Shown: in pieces, positions 12,701 through 23,911 of the stretch
Layout: each line of letters opens with the position of its first letter
Position numbering within the stretch: the first letter of the stretch is position 1
Assembly (NCBI RefSeq): GCF_000972845.2
Contig: NC_040027.1
Span: forward strand, 15,483,803-15,547,802
Length of the DNA: 64,000 nt
Source: Larimichthys crocea
Taxonomy: Eukaryota; Chordata; Actinopteri; Sciaenidae
Direction of reading: 5' to 3'
Translations under genes and position numbers: made by a program
The notes under the pieces: model-generated
Databases searched by the model: none
Seen by the model: the letters and a program-made list of their open reading frames with translations, nothing else
What the model was told of the DNA's origin: nothing

Positions 12701-15700
12701 ACAAAGAGAGGATACAGGGGTTCAAATCATGTGTTACAACGCAAACATTATGCTCTTTATACTAATGGTAATTATACATTTTAGATGTTAGGCAAAATGA
12801 ACACTGTATTTATGAACAAAACTGTTTAAAGAGCGCTAAAGCGGAACCAATTTCACATTTTTGTTGTGCTAACCTTTGGAGCCTGTTGGATTTTGGGTTT
12901 TTGTAAAAACCGTGTGATTTCTGCCTTCTCAGCTTTGAGGCGCTGTAAACAGACAATTGAGTAAAATGGCCGATTAATTACAAATCTGAAACAAAAATGT
13001 TCAAACCAAACATTTTTCTACAGAAACTTACATCCTTCTCTTCTTTCAACCGTTTCTCTTCCTCCTTCATTCGCTTTTCTTCTTCCTTCTTCCGTTTTTC
13101 TTCAAGCTTTGCCCTGAAGCAAGATTAAAGCAAAACAGTTAGCACACCGAAATCAGTGTGTAGTCGCATTTTTAACAACACTGACTTTAACAGGGAGTTG
13201 CATTACTCACTCCAGCTTTGATTTCCGTTGCTCCTCTTTTGCTTTTAACCTCTCTGCCTTTTCCTTCTCCTCCTTCTCCTTTTTCTCTCGTTTCTCCCGC
13301 TCATCTTTTTCTTTCTTTTCTCGTTTTTCCTTTTCACGCTCCTCCTTCATCTTACGGGCCTCTTCTTTCTTCTTCTCCTTTGCAGCTTTAGCCTCCTCCT
13401 TCTGTCGTTCTTTCTCCTGTTGCAGCCGAAGCCTCTCCTCTTGTTCCTGTAGACTCTGCAAATGCAAAAGTTCGATACGATACACAGCGAATCAGGTTGT
13501 GCTTGAAGCCGAGTCTACTTACAACTAGGCATTTGAAACATTCAAACCCGCTTGCAGTGTATACATCAATAGTCCCACCTTCAATGAGCGTCGCTTGATC
13601 TTTTTCTGATCTGTTGGTATCTTGGGGGTTGTCTTTGGCTCCTATGAGGATAGGTAAAAAACAAAAGAAAAGAAAAGACATCCTCAAAACACGATCACAA
13701 TCAGGAGAAGTATTTGTCAATATAGCTAAGTGAGATTAAAAGCATTAGGAGATGTACATACTGTAGGTGTAGAATCAGGTGTATGGTCATCAGTCTTCTC
13801 AGGTGAGCTTTCAGATGAGGAGCTGACTGATGAAACCGACAGCATGGACTTATTTCCTAAACTGGAAACGTTTCCTGACTCATTCTGCTCTTCTGGCTCA
13901 CTTTCAGATTCCTGCGTTGTGTCAAGCTGCAATGTAGATGCGGTCTGATTCCCATCTTTTTCTTCCACCTCTTCTACTTCATCTTTGTCAACTTCTGTGC
14001 AGTCTAAAGTGTGTTTTTTAGGAGTGTTATCGACATTGCTGGGTTTCCCAGAAGAGGCAGTTTTGTCTGTGCCCTGATGCTTGTCTTTTGTTGGGAGGCA
14101 GGGAGAGGCAGGCGCAGGTGAAACAAGGCACTTTACAGGAGATGAGCTGTTTTCCAGGGTCAGATCTATTACTGTCTTCGCATTTGAGGATGCAGGGCGT
14201 CTACGGCTCAGGAAGCCATCAAGGGGCCCGCGACCATTAACCAAAGGTGGGCCATTGTGCACAGGGACTGCAGAGGACTCACTCTCATTTTCCCTGTCTG
14301 TGACTCCTGGTTCAGGGCAGGCGTGCACACAGGGGCGTTTAGGTGGCTGGTTCTCTTTCGGTTCAGATGTCAAGCGCTTGAATGGGAGACGAGCTGCAGG
14401 TAGAAGAAAAACACAAAAAAGGCTGGGTCATCAAAATGGCTGTGGTGTTATCCGTTATGTAGAATAGATAATTGGGCTGTCACAAAAGTTGTTCATTGAC
14501 ATTCCTTCTCAAAAAAAATACTGAGGTCCATGAATGTGTAAATTAACTGACAACGCGGATTTAAGGGGTTTAACGAGTTCAGGTCTCTAAATTTAAAGGG
14601 CAGCTATAGCCACAGATCTGATCTTAACTTCTGAAGATCTTATTTGTATTAAGATTTTTTTCATTAGAGAAACAGAACCATAACTTAATAAACGCATATG
14701 AAAGTACGTACATAACGTAGTATTATTGGAATCTTACAACCTCAAACTATAGACACTTCTCCATTGACAGGAACGACGTGGTTAAATGTGGTTTTAACAA
14801 CTCAATACATACTATACAATCGGGTTCATCTAACACTTGAACTAATAATATCTTCCTCTTGTTAAAATCTAGAAAGGTGACAGAAGAGAGAAGAAACTTC
14901 CTCAGAGGACACGTCATTTTTGTGTGTGATGTAACTGTACGAGAAAGCTACCGTGGATACAAATACTTAAAAAGCTTATGTGTGCATGCAAGTCAGTTTT
15001 CTATTACTATATAAATATAATACCTGTGTGGGGGGAGAAACATTTAAAAAAGGTGCAGCAGTCAAAGGTACGGTAAGACACGGATACTATCAAAATCATG
15101 AGATCTAATAATCTTTTAACAGTGTAAAATGTAAAAAAATAAACCTGTTTACCTTGGATGAGTTTCTTGTTGGCATTGTTACTTGACTTACAATCCATAC
15201 CTGTAAAAAACAAAGTACATGAGCACATCACACATCCAACAGCTCACACTTTTCACTTCACAGCAGCAGCAGATTAGTTTACTACTGTAACGAGCACATG
15301 TCAGTGTAGCTAAAGCACTAATCACACTGTATTAACGTTAAAGTCCATCATATGGCAAAATGTCCCGAGAGGGGATTGTTACATTAAATGTTATATGGGT
15401 ATTGCAACGTCGGTGTGCTTCACGTTACAGTGTTACAATGAGTGTAATGCTTGTGTTTGGTTTTGCTCTCCCGCCAACCGGTGAGTGAGTGAGTGAGTGC
15501 TGCAGGCCCGGCCGAGTCCGCAGGGCTGGCAGCCTTTCACCGGGCTGTCAGGCTGTGACTGAGGCACGCCGACCACACTGCTTATAGAGTAAATAACTGC
15601 TGCGTGTAGGTTAAAACGCGGAGTTGCTACTACAGCCAGATGAAGCTCTTATATATATGTATATATGTATGTGTGTGTGTATGTGTGTGTGTGTGAGGAC

Positions 15701-16299
15701 GAGCGAAGACAACGGAGCAGCTGATGGAGACAGCTTCCACAGATGCTAACGCGACTAGCCTGTGTGCTAACCTAACAAAACGAGCTACTTTGCTGACAGA
15801 GCAAACCGTGTTAGCCGAGTCTGCCACTAAAAAGGTAGCAAGCCGGCAAAATGAGTTTTTAAATAGTAATGTTGGTGTTTCTTTGTAGTTTGAGGCCCCA
15901 ACTGCCGTTTAACTGACGTTAAAGTTACCTGAAACACGGTAACACTGACGAAGCCGGACAAGTTAGCTGTACACAGCTAGCGAAGTTAGCCTCAGACGTT
16001 CATATTTAAATCGGTTTGTCTCGTAACAATGACATTAACTCACACTGACCGGTGTCGGTGGGAAAAACGAGGCCGTGGCAACGTTAACTAGCTCGACGTG
16101 AAGCAACGGGCAGATGTTTGTCGTCGTTTCATTGTACAGACAAAGCCGACACTCCGTCCGTATATCACAATAATAGACGTTTTAGTTGATGTATATATTC
16201 CTTTTTATGCTTGTTAGACGTGGCATTAGCTTTACCTCGTCTGCGGGGAGTCGATGCTGCCAAACGTCCGTCCACGGATGGGTTTTCCGCCGCCAACAT
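6787..16299 (-). CDS. chaf1a: Chromatin assembly factor 1 subunit A (CAF-1 p150)
   Basis: Large subunit of CAF-1, which deposits H3-H4 on newly replicated DNA and is recruited by PCNA. Sixteen coding exons (descending): 16299-16236, 15200-15153, 14393-13762, 13641-13579, 13455-13211, 13113-13032, 12942-12874, 12688-12471, 11627-11459, 11266-11186, 10473-10378, 10305-10056, 9820-9643, 9386-9065, 8933-8852, 6899-6787; 2712 nt, 903 residues (human 956). The ATG at 16299 has an upstream in-frame stop and gives MLAAENPSVDGR. The second exon begins MDCKSSNN and joins to LIQARLPFKRL, an N-terminal PCNA-binding-like segment. The KER coiled region spans about residues 270-385. A PIP-like ITRFLQKPK follows, then RPAYWGTW, an acidic stretch with DYEVDSDEEW and GFFVPHGYLSDDEG, and the C-terminal winged-helix part with SNAVYEKR and LPVPCQW. 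The C-terminal 37 residues are poorly conserved. Confidence 0.95.
6900..8851 (-). other. last chaf1a intron, no gene seen
   Basis: This is a 1.95-kb intron before the last chaf1a coding exon, with a tgtag acceptor and a gtgagt donor. Several short open frames occur on both strands, but none has recognisable domain content or splice context. It is A/T-rich and appears free of obvious repeats. Confidence 0.6.
12280..12311. repeat. perfect 13-bp inverted repeat in chaf1a intron
   Basis: The arms catagtttaggta (12280-12292) and its exact reverse complement (12299-12311) flank a 6-nt loop (atgaaa). It lies in the intron between the chaf1a exons at 12688-12471 and 11627-11459... upstream side at 12471 is nearby, so strictly it sits within the 11628-12470 intron. 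No function can be assigned. Confidence 0.8.
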
Positions 16300-16620
16300 C
16301 CCCAACCACTAACCCGGGTCCTCCACTCGGTCGCGATATTGTCCGGCAAAAACAAGCGTCAAAACAACGGCAGAGCTCGCGTAAAACACCCGTTAAAGGC
16401 CCCCCGGATTATTGTGCGGCTAAACAAGCGACATGTATTTCTAATTTATTTCATTAAAACATAACTATTTGTCTTCCCGCAGCTCCCGCATCACTCCTGT
16501 AGTTTGCCCCCGCTGCCTGCCTCGCGCTCCTCAGTCGGAATTGGCGGGAGTGTGTCACTTGCATCAATAGCCGTCGCTGATTGGTCGAAACCACGTTGCT
16601 GATCACGGGCGGTGGGGGTT
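16300..16620 (-). promoter_or_regulatory. chaf1a promoter region (CCAAT and E2F-like sites)
   Basis: This is GC-rich sequence upstream of the chaf1a start. Around 16538-16549 the + strand reads aattggcggga, which combines a minus-strand CCAAT box with a TCCCGCC E2F-type core. A second minus-strand CCAAT lies in gattggtcg at about 16578-16586. E2F control fits an S-phase histone chaperone. The transcription start was not determined. Confidence 0.5.
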
Positions 16621-17196
16621 TGTTTTGGTGTAGCGGCGTTGCACGGTTCCTCGGAGCTTCGTTGTAGTAAAGCACTTTAGAAACGTTTGCAACACTGCTA
16701 GAGTTTCAAATTGTGTGTAATACACACACTGTGTATCAGAAATGATATAAATATGTGAGCTCGTTTTGTTCAGTGGCCTAAATGTATTTATTTATGTTTT
16801 CCAATAAAAATGACCATTCCGTGTGTACGGGACACCCTGCGCTATAAATCGAGGTATGTCAGCCGTATCCCATAGGTCACGCCTTCTGTCTGATGTTTTG
16901 GGCTTCACTGCGCGGAGTTTGACTTTAAGGTGGAAGTCAGAGTTTCCATGTTGACGTAAAATGAAAGAAAGGAGTCACACGTTATCAACAAAAGTTATCA
17001 CGAATTAGCCATAGCACACTGGATATACAATACATCTATAAAAAAAGTCAATTCAAAGGTTGCTTTTGCGTTCATTAACAGACTGCCGCCCACAGTTTTG
17101 TTGACGTCAGATAAAGTTGTAAAACAGGGATGTCCAAAGTACGGCCCGGGGGCCATATGTCCGGTTGACATAATAAAGCATTTGAATACACTAAAC

Positions 17197-17487
17197 CAGG
17201 ATCTTCAACCTTTTTCAGCCCAAGGACCCCTAGAGACATTTTAATAACTTTTATATTTACTTTATTCAACTTTTATTTCACATGATTAACCTATTTATAT
17301 ACTTGTTTTTTTTAGCCTGTATGTGTTTATGATTGATTTTGAAGTTCATGCATAATTATTATTGGCATAATAACTGAACTGGATGAATCAGTGTACAAAG
17401 ACGCACAGCTCTTGGCAATTAATAACCAAACCCTCTGCAGTACCTTTGCGGTCCCCCTAGGGGTCGTGGACCTCTGGTTGAAGACCT
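17197..17487. mobile_element. nested short inverted-repeat element (hAT-like MITE)
   Basis: The left end (caggatcttcaacc, then acccctag) is mirrored by the right end, whose reverse complement reads aggtcttcaacc then acccctag. Both sides carry ctaaac at the border (17191-17196 and 17486-17491), possibly part of a target duplication. It lies inside the larger element. Confidence 0.6.
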
Positions 17488-17824
17488 AAACGTTAACCTC
17501 TGAAGGACATAACTGCTGGTGTTATATATCTGTAGATGTGACACAAAATATTGCTTTCTGAATGATGTTGTGAAAGACAAGAGCAAGAATGAGACGTTTT
17601 TAACCTAAATGGTAATTCTGATGGACATAATAATGGATGTATAATTGCACTCTCCCTATTTAAGTTTCCACAGTGCACATTTGCATTGTACACACATTTG
17701 AGTCCATGTGTATATTTTTCTTATGTATATTTTTTAGAGGTAGAACCATGTTCTTCCTCCTTTGAGTTTATTCTATTCTGTTTATACTGTTGTCGCCGAT
17801 TTTTACCTGTATAAAGTGTGTGCC

Positions 17825-18098
17825 TGTTCTGTATTGTTACTTGTAATGCTGCTGCAACAAAAGAATTTCCCAATAAAGTACTTTCATTCATGAAGTCGAC
17901 TGCTTGTTTAGAGTGAAAATTAATTACTGTTTTTGTTCTTTCCTGTGAGTATTGATTCCAACCAGTGTCAGCCCACAGTTCACTGCACAATGACTCAGTC
18001 TCAGCCTATTTATTACACACTATCCCTCTTATCCCACCTATTCTTGTATCTGACATGTGTTTCATGTGTTGGCTGCATTGAAAAATAAAACCTGCCAC

Positions 18099-18142
<44 letters not shown>
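17825..18142 (+). repeat. LINE-like 3' tail followed by (TATC)n microsatellite
   Basis: The sequence near 17845-17885 (aatgctgctgcaacaaaag, then aatttcccaataaagt) resembles the 3' tail of teleost non-LTR retrotransposons. After about 210 bp an aaaataaaacc segment leads into a (CTAT)n array at 18100-18142. Tails of this kind often end in short tandem repeats. The family assignment is tentative. Confidence 0.4.
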
Positions 18143-18530
18143 ATAGACTTTGCATTACTCATATAAGTCATGTTTAGAATGAACATTTGTATCAACTTGA
18201 AGTATTTCATGTAATTAATTCGTTGTTATCTGAGAAAGAAATTAATAACTGTTTCTTTTTATTATTATTATTTAGATTTGTTCACGCCTGATTGTCTTAG
18301 ATTTGCTTTACATTGTCAAATCTCGCCTTCTTTAAAAAGAAGTTTGGACACCCCTGACATAGTTTATCGCCTCCCGCAGTTTTGTTTCGATATCAGATAA
18401 AGTTGTAAAAAATGTCTGTGATTAATGCCTGTGCTCCAAAACGATAAGAGACTAATTCCGATCGATTACACATGATCTCATTCTCGTAATTAGCTTGGGT
18501 GGGATCTTATTAAACATCCAAGGCAGGGAT

Positions 18531-18554
<24 letters not shown>
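18531..18554. repeat. (AC)12 microsatellite
   Basis: Uninterrupted ac dinucleotides just upstream of the scamp4 promoter region. Confidence 0.95.
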
Positions 18555-18564
<10 letters not shown>

Positions 18565-18594
18565 TGTCATGTTGGAGTCACGCGTTTCCCGTTT

Positions 18595-18800
18595 ACCGCT
18601 CCACGTGACTCCTGGGACTTGTAGTTCTTGAGGTGCCCGAACGCGTAGAATGTGAACGGTTCGGAACTACAAAGTGCAACGGTGGTGCGCAGGCGCAGTG
18701 TGTTTTTGATGGGGTCGAAAAAGCGCATCCTGAGTGATTCCCGGACCCCTGCAGCAGTTGTCGACGGAAACGTGAGGAGATAGACGCTGTCCCGGTAATG
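18595..18800 (+). promoter_or_regulatory. scamp4 promoter with E-box, ZNF143-type and NRF1-like sites
   Basis: Three housekeeping-promoter motifs lie close together: CACGTG at 18602-18607, ctgggacttgtagtt at 18612-18626 (the ZNF143/SBF consensus read on the minus strand), and tgcgcaggcgcag near 18686-18698 (NRF1-like). A non-coding first exon probably begins within the next 100 bp. A gtaatg donor-like site lies near 18796. The first coding exon is at 19832. Confidence 0.55.
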
Positions 18801-19847
18801 TTGACATATTTCTACCGTACTTTATGTTGACCTGATGACCGTAATGAACGTGTGTAGCCTTTGCCGCCTTTGTCAACCGTTAGCCGGTTAGTCAAATGAA
18901 GCGGCGACGTTGATAAGGACGCTACCCGACATCACGCTGTAGCTGCTGTTTACTGTCTGATACCACACATGAAGTGAGCACATAACTTCATTTATGTCCA
19001 GTTAAAAAAGGCAACAGGAGTATTTAGTGTGCCTGATATGCAAATCACATTAATAACAATCACCACTGACTTAGTTAACTTGCTGAGATTTGGGTAATTT
19101 CTTCATATTTTATGTTTTTCCTCCACGTGTAAATGCAACATATGTGAATTTTCTTTTTGTACTTTATGTTTACTTTATTACACTCAACCACGCTCAGAAA
19201 CTTGATATCAGTTTCACTTTTGCTCCTCATGGACAATTTTGTCCAAAAGTTTGTGCTGGTTGTACTCATGTGGTAGCAAAACAGATTTATACGTTTCTCC
19301 AAAGTTACAGCTGACCAACTGACTCCCATTTGAAGTGAGAGTGTCTGATGGTCACATGTCTCTAACTTAATCAAATGACACACATGTAGATGCTGAGTGA
19401 GGTCACACAGAGATCCTGCAGACTCTTAGTAACACTTTCACAAATGCTCCCACACTTTCATTTTTATGGTTCGTAAAGTGTGGAGGAGTCTTCTTAACTG
19501 TCAGCCATTTGGGCTCTGTCACTTTCTTTCTTTCTTCCTCTCACTAACACAAACAGTGTGTGTCCTTTTCAAGCCCCAAGAGTCAATAATATCACATGGG
19601 TAAAATGCAACCACGCCTATGTGGACTGTAAACTATTATATGTTAATACATTAAACAAGTAGGACAACGAGACATTTGCATATGCAGCCGGGAGAGCGAC
19701 CAGGGTTTTAAGTCACTACTTTAACTGGTTAAATGTTAACACTGACCGGTTAAAGTTTTTCTGCCTGGAATGAAATGAGAGTAGAGCGTTAACTGCTTTT
19801 TCCATTTCTGTTTTTTTTTCCTGTTATACAGGTGTGAAGATTTGAAA

Positions 19848-22800
19848 ATGGCAGGTTTGTAACATCTATCTATCTATCGATCGATCTCTATCTGTAAAGT
19901 ACATGTATGTAAATGCCATGTGTTCAGGCATCTTGTGAAATAGCGAATTGGAAAAAAAAAGCAAGGCGAGCAGTTTTGTGGTAAAGCTTTCCTTCCTGTT
20001 TCAGAACGGGTGAATAACTTTCCTCCCATCCCTAAGTTCATGAGAATAAAGCCATGCTTCTACCATAACATCGAGGAGGAAATTCCCGCGCCCCACCAGC
20101 AGCTGGTGCGCAGAGTTTACACACTTTGGATGAGTGAGTTGTTGTTGTTGTTTTTTAATATACGTTAATAAAAAAACGTTTTGTGTTGTTTGGAAGAAGA
20201 TGCATCACTGTCCTCTCTCTCCTCTGCAGTGTATTCAGGCACGCTGTGCTTAAATGTGATCTCCTGTATTGCTTGGTGGGCTGGAGGTGGAAATGCCACC
20301 AACTTTGGCTTCTCTCTTCTCTGGCTCATCCTCTTCAGCCCATGCAGTTACACCTGCTGGTACAGACCACTCTACAAAGCCTTCAGGTTAGTCGGCCATC
20401 GATTCCTACTATTTATGTGTCTTATGTTGTGATGCTCTGAACCATCAAGACACTTCCTGAGGTAACGCTTTGTTGTCATTATTAAGTTTAACCTCTGAGA
20501 CCAGTTATGTGAGAGAGTATCTAATAATCACCACACCTCACTCACTTCCATCCAGCCCTTTTGCACGTTGCGCTGCTGCACCTACGTGAACCAAAATAAA
20601 AAAGTTGCTGCTGTACGGCCCACCGACGTGCGCTTGGCATATATGATTCAAAGGGAGCAATAATGAAGATTTATGTTAATAAATATAAAATAAACTTTAA
20701 AAAGTCCAGATATCAAACAGCTGGTGGGGGCACGTGCCTGTTCACCACCACGATAAGAGTTAATTCATTCCTTATCGCCACTGCTCATCAAATTTGCAAA
20801 GATGGTGGGAGGAACTTTTATCCAAATGTGGCTTATTTTAGATATGGTAAATAAGCCAGATGATTATTGTGACATAATTGATAAGGAGGTAAAAGACAAA
20901 GAGGCTTAAAAACTGAAGAATTTAACAGCCATCAAGAATTTTTTTTGTAAAAATCCATAAAAATGGATGAACTGACTGAACCGTTGCCTTCAGGGCACTC
21001 AGAAGTAGGAAGTTACAAAGTTAAGATAATGCTGAGAATTCTGGGGAAAGGGAAACTTTTTTTATCAGTCATATCTTTCCTAACTAGCTGTGAAACAGGA
21101 AATCCACGTGGGCCAGGTGGTTTTTAGTTTAGCTTGTCAATAGTGTTTATATAACCTACTTGAAGCAACTGGTGAGCTGCCAGTTGCTTTTGAATTTCCT
21201 GTATATCACCACAAAAGCCACACAAAAAAGTGTGGTTGTTGACAGTGCTCACTGTAGGCTGCATCTTGGAAGCTCATTGCCTCCATATTGGACAAGTGTC
21301 AATTTTAGCAAAAGCTAAAATAAACTTTGGTGAATTCATTGTTTTTCATTCGGCCATCCATTTCCTGCAGCCGACTGAACGAAAAAGACATTTCAAACAC
21401 GTAGTGGTGCATTAAATAAGGTCTTACATGAAGTATGCATGTGACGTTTTCTTTATATAAAGATTAAAACCCCTACAAATGCCGGGTGCATTTAATGACT
21501 GACGTAAAAAATGAGCTTGTAAATATGAAACAAAACTGAAGCAAAGTTTTATTTATAAAGCGCCAAATCATAACAAAAGTTATCTCACGGCACTTTCCAC
21601 ATCGAGGTCTAGACCGTACTCTTTATAATGTTATCTACAGAGACTCAACAATTCCCACCATGAGCAAGCACTTGGTCGACGGTGGCGAGGCAAAAACCTT
21701 CTTCGAACCGGCAGAAACCTCGAGCAGCATCTAGCTCATCGCCTAGCTCAAAGCAGCAGGCTCGACCAATCGCTGACACAGGTGTAGCCACGATCCATGA
21801 GAACCCGAGAGACGAGAAAGCACGAATAACTCCGGGGAAGAAGCTCAGTTAGTGAAATGCATTGATTGGGCATGAATGTGTACAAATACAGAGAGAGAGA
21901 GAGAAGAGATCAGTGCGTCATGGGAAGTCCCCTCCTCTAGTCTTATGTAGGCTACGTGACCTCTGTGATTACCTTTTTATGTGTTTAGGTGTGCAGCAAC
22001 AGCGACATGCATCCAACTTACCACATATGCACACACACTACCTATAACACTCATCAAAGTTGGCTACAACATTAGGATTAAGTTTAGGCCACATCCGTCC
22101 TACTGGTCTTCCATTGTACTTTCACACTTTGCAGAGAGTGACCGTGAAACAAGTGTGAAGTTGTATAACGAAGACCCACAGTTTGTTGACCACTAGTAGG
22201 TGGAAGCAACACTGCAACAAAAATAAAGCAACTCTTGGCTTATTTGTTTTATCATCTTTTGTATTCTCTCTTTTTTTCTCTCTCTCTCCACATTGTTCAC
22301 AGGGCTGATAGCTCGTTCAACTTCATGGCCTTCTTCTTCATCTTCTTCCTTCAGTGTGTCTTGGCTCTCATCCAGACTTTAGGCATCTCTGGCTGGGGAA
22401 CATGGTGAGTTGAACCAAACCGGCTTTGAAGACTGTGTGACTCATGTTGCTTGACTGTTTTTTTTACCACAGAGTGGGTCATGAGGTCTTATGTTCTGTA
22501 CTTCAGACACTAGCATCTTCATGTTTGTTTGAAGTTATAATCCAAAGATGGATTTAACACCAAAATAAGCAGCTTTTTACATTTTTACTCCTATTATTTC
22601 ACAGTTGAAATCTGTTTCTGAGTTGCCGGAGCAGCGTTGGCTATGTTGGTTTATAGAACCACTCGCATCTTAATGAAGAAAGAAAGAAAGAAAGAAAGAA
22701 ACTCTGTCAAAACATGTCACATGTCACATGCTCACAAAAATATTTTTGAAGGGATCTAGATCTATCCAATTATTCCGATTTGTACAAATCAGCTGCACTT

Positions 22801-23911
22801 AATTCTGCAGGTTTTATCCTTTTTTTAATATTTATTTTATAAAATACAATTATTTTATGTTACAGCTTTTTTTTCTCATGCCCTAATTTTGAGTTCATTG
22901 AGTTAATCCGGTAGCCCACCACCTTTGCTAGTTGCTTTAAGTAGGACAGTGTGTGGGTTCAGAGAAAATCTGCTATGAAAGCATTAGATGAGTCATTAAA
23001 ATGCATATTCAAATCACCAATTATAATGATGGGAACCAATTAATTAATTTACGTTATGTCTTTTTTTGGTAAGAATTTAAATAAGAACACACAGAGTGCC
23101 GCATCAGTTTTTAGAGACCATGTTGTCGAGTAATATCCGTGTCCAATAACCGAGCATCTGCTTGTGATAATAATAATAATGATACTGTTCACTGATGATA
23201 TAACGTGCCACATGAAGCCAGTTTTACACTGATCATCTCTATGCTGTTTGTCACTGCATCTGTTTTTCCTCGCTGCTTAACGGCTCGTTAGTAACTTTTG
23301 TTCATTTGTATTAAATCCACTTTGCTAATTTGCACACTGTGTGATACACTAACCCGTACTACTTCATCTCACCTCAAAGCGGCTGGATTGCGACAGTGAT
23401 GTTTTTCAGCCAAAATGTGGGCTCTGCCATAGTGATGCTTGTCACAACTCTGCTCTTCACTGCGGTGACTGCTTTAATGGCACTGGTCCTCATTAAGGTG
23501 AGTAAACGCACAACTTCATGTATATAAACCCACAAAGGCGCAAAATGCACAATCAGCGTCCATTGCTTCTACATACTTTCAGCTACAGACTTCATTTCAA
23601 ACTTGAAACTGTACGTAATACTTTGTACTATTGAAATCTCTCACAGATTTTGAATTATTACACTTTAACTTTGAAAGGTAAAGTTATCTCTCTTTTTAAT
23701 AATACTTCTGTTCATGTGGCAGGTGCACAGACTGTACCGCGGTGGCGGCGGCAGTATGCAGCGCGCTCAGGAGGAGTGGAGCACCGGTATGTGGAAGAGT
23801 GCACCAGTGAGGGAAGCAGGCTTTAACGCTGTTGCGCAGACGGCACAGGGCCCGAGCTTGCCTCAGTACCCTGCCGCAGTGCCGAGCTATCCCGACAACA
23901 GTCACTGGTGA
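19848..23911 (+). CDS. scamp4: Secretory carrier-associated membrane protein 4
   Basis: Four-pass membrane protein of post-Golgi and recycling vesicles. Coding exons 19848-19854, 20005-20133, 20230-20386, 22303-22404, 23380-23497 and 23723-23911 total 702 nt (233 residues; human SCAMP4 has 229). The first coding exon contributes only ATGGCAG, so the protein starts [14 protein letters not shown], which matches the SCAMP4/SCAMP5 start without N-terminal NPF repeats. The SCAMP signature E peptide [11 protein letters not shown] follows the second membrane segment. After it come [23 protein letters not shown] and the cytosolic [11 protein letters not shown]. The short tail ends YPDNSHW, close to SCAMP4 rather than the longer SCAMP1-3. 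SCAMP5 is the main alternative; the tail ending and the 19p13.3 gene content favour SCAMP4. Confidence 0.88.
20387..22302 (+). other. scamp4 intron with interspersed repeat
   Basis: This is a 1.9-kb intron. It contains a teleost repeat at about 21538-21840 (listed separately) and no recognisable second gene. Confidence 0.6.
21538..21840. repeat. interspersed teleost repeat in scamp4 intron
   Basis: The segment starts agttttatttataaagcgcc. It continues with atctcacggcacttt, gaggtctagaccgtactctt and caattcccaccatgagcaag. This succession matches, from memory, a high-copy repeat of percomorph fishes. The copy is diverged. The family name was not determined. Confidence 0.65.
22676..22701. repeat. 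(GAAA)n microsatellite
   Basis: Six tandem gaaa units in a scamp4 intron. Confidence 0.9.

Larger units (their letters stand above)
17125..18356. mobile_element. hAT-like non-autonomous DNA transposon
   Basis: The left end cagggatgtccaaagt and the reverse complement of the right end, caggggtgtccaaact, match at 14 of 16 positions. This terminal inverted repeat is typical of hAT (Charlie-type) elements. No transposase frame remains. A clean 8-bp target duplication is not visible. The interior holds a second element (17197-17487) and a LINE-like tail, so this is an old insertion with nested material. Confidence 0.65.
17084..18410. repeat. 41-bp direct repeat flanking a hAT-like element
   Basis: The segment at 17084-17124 is repeated imperfectly at 18368-18410. 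Both copies contain cagttttgtt and end in the identical block cagataaagttgtaaaa. The hAT-like element begins directly after the left copy (17125) and ends 12 bp before the right copy. Confidence 0.75.

Noticed and set aside
15630..15827. Minus-strand frame starting MADSANTVCSVSKVARF near the chaf1a promoter
   Set aside because: It lies in chaf1a intron 1, runs into a GT/AT microsatellite, and has no homologue I know. The phase-consistent first exon is at 16299-16236.
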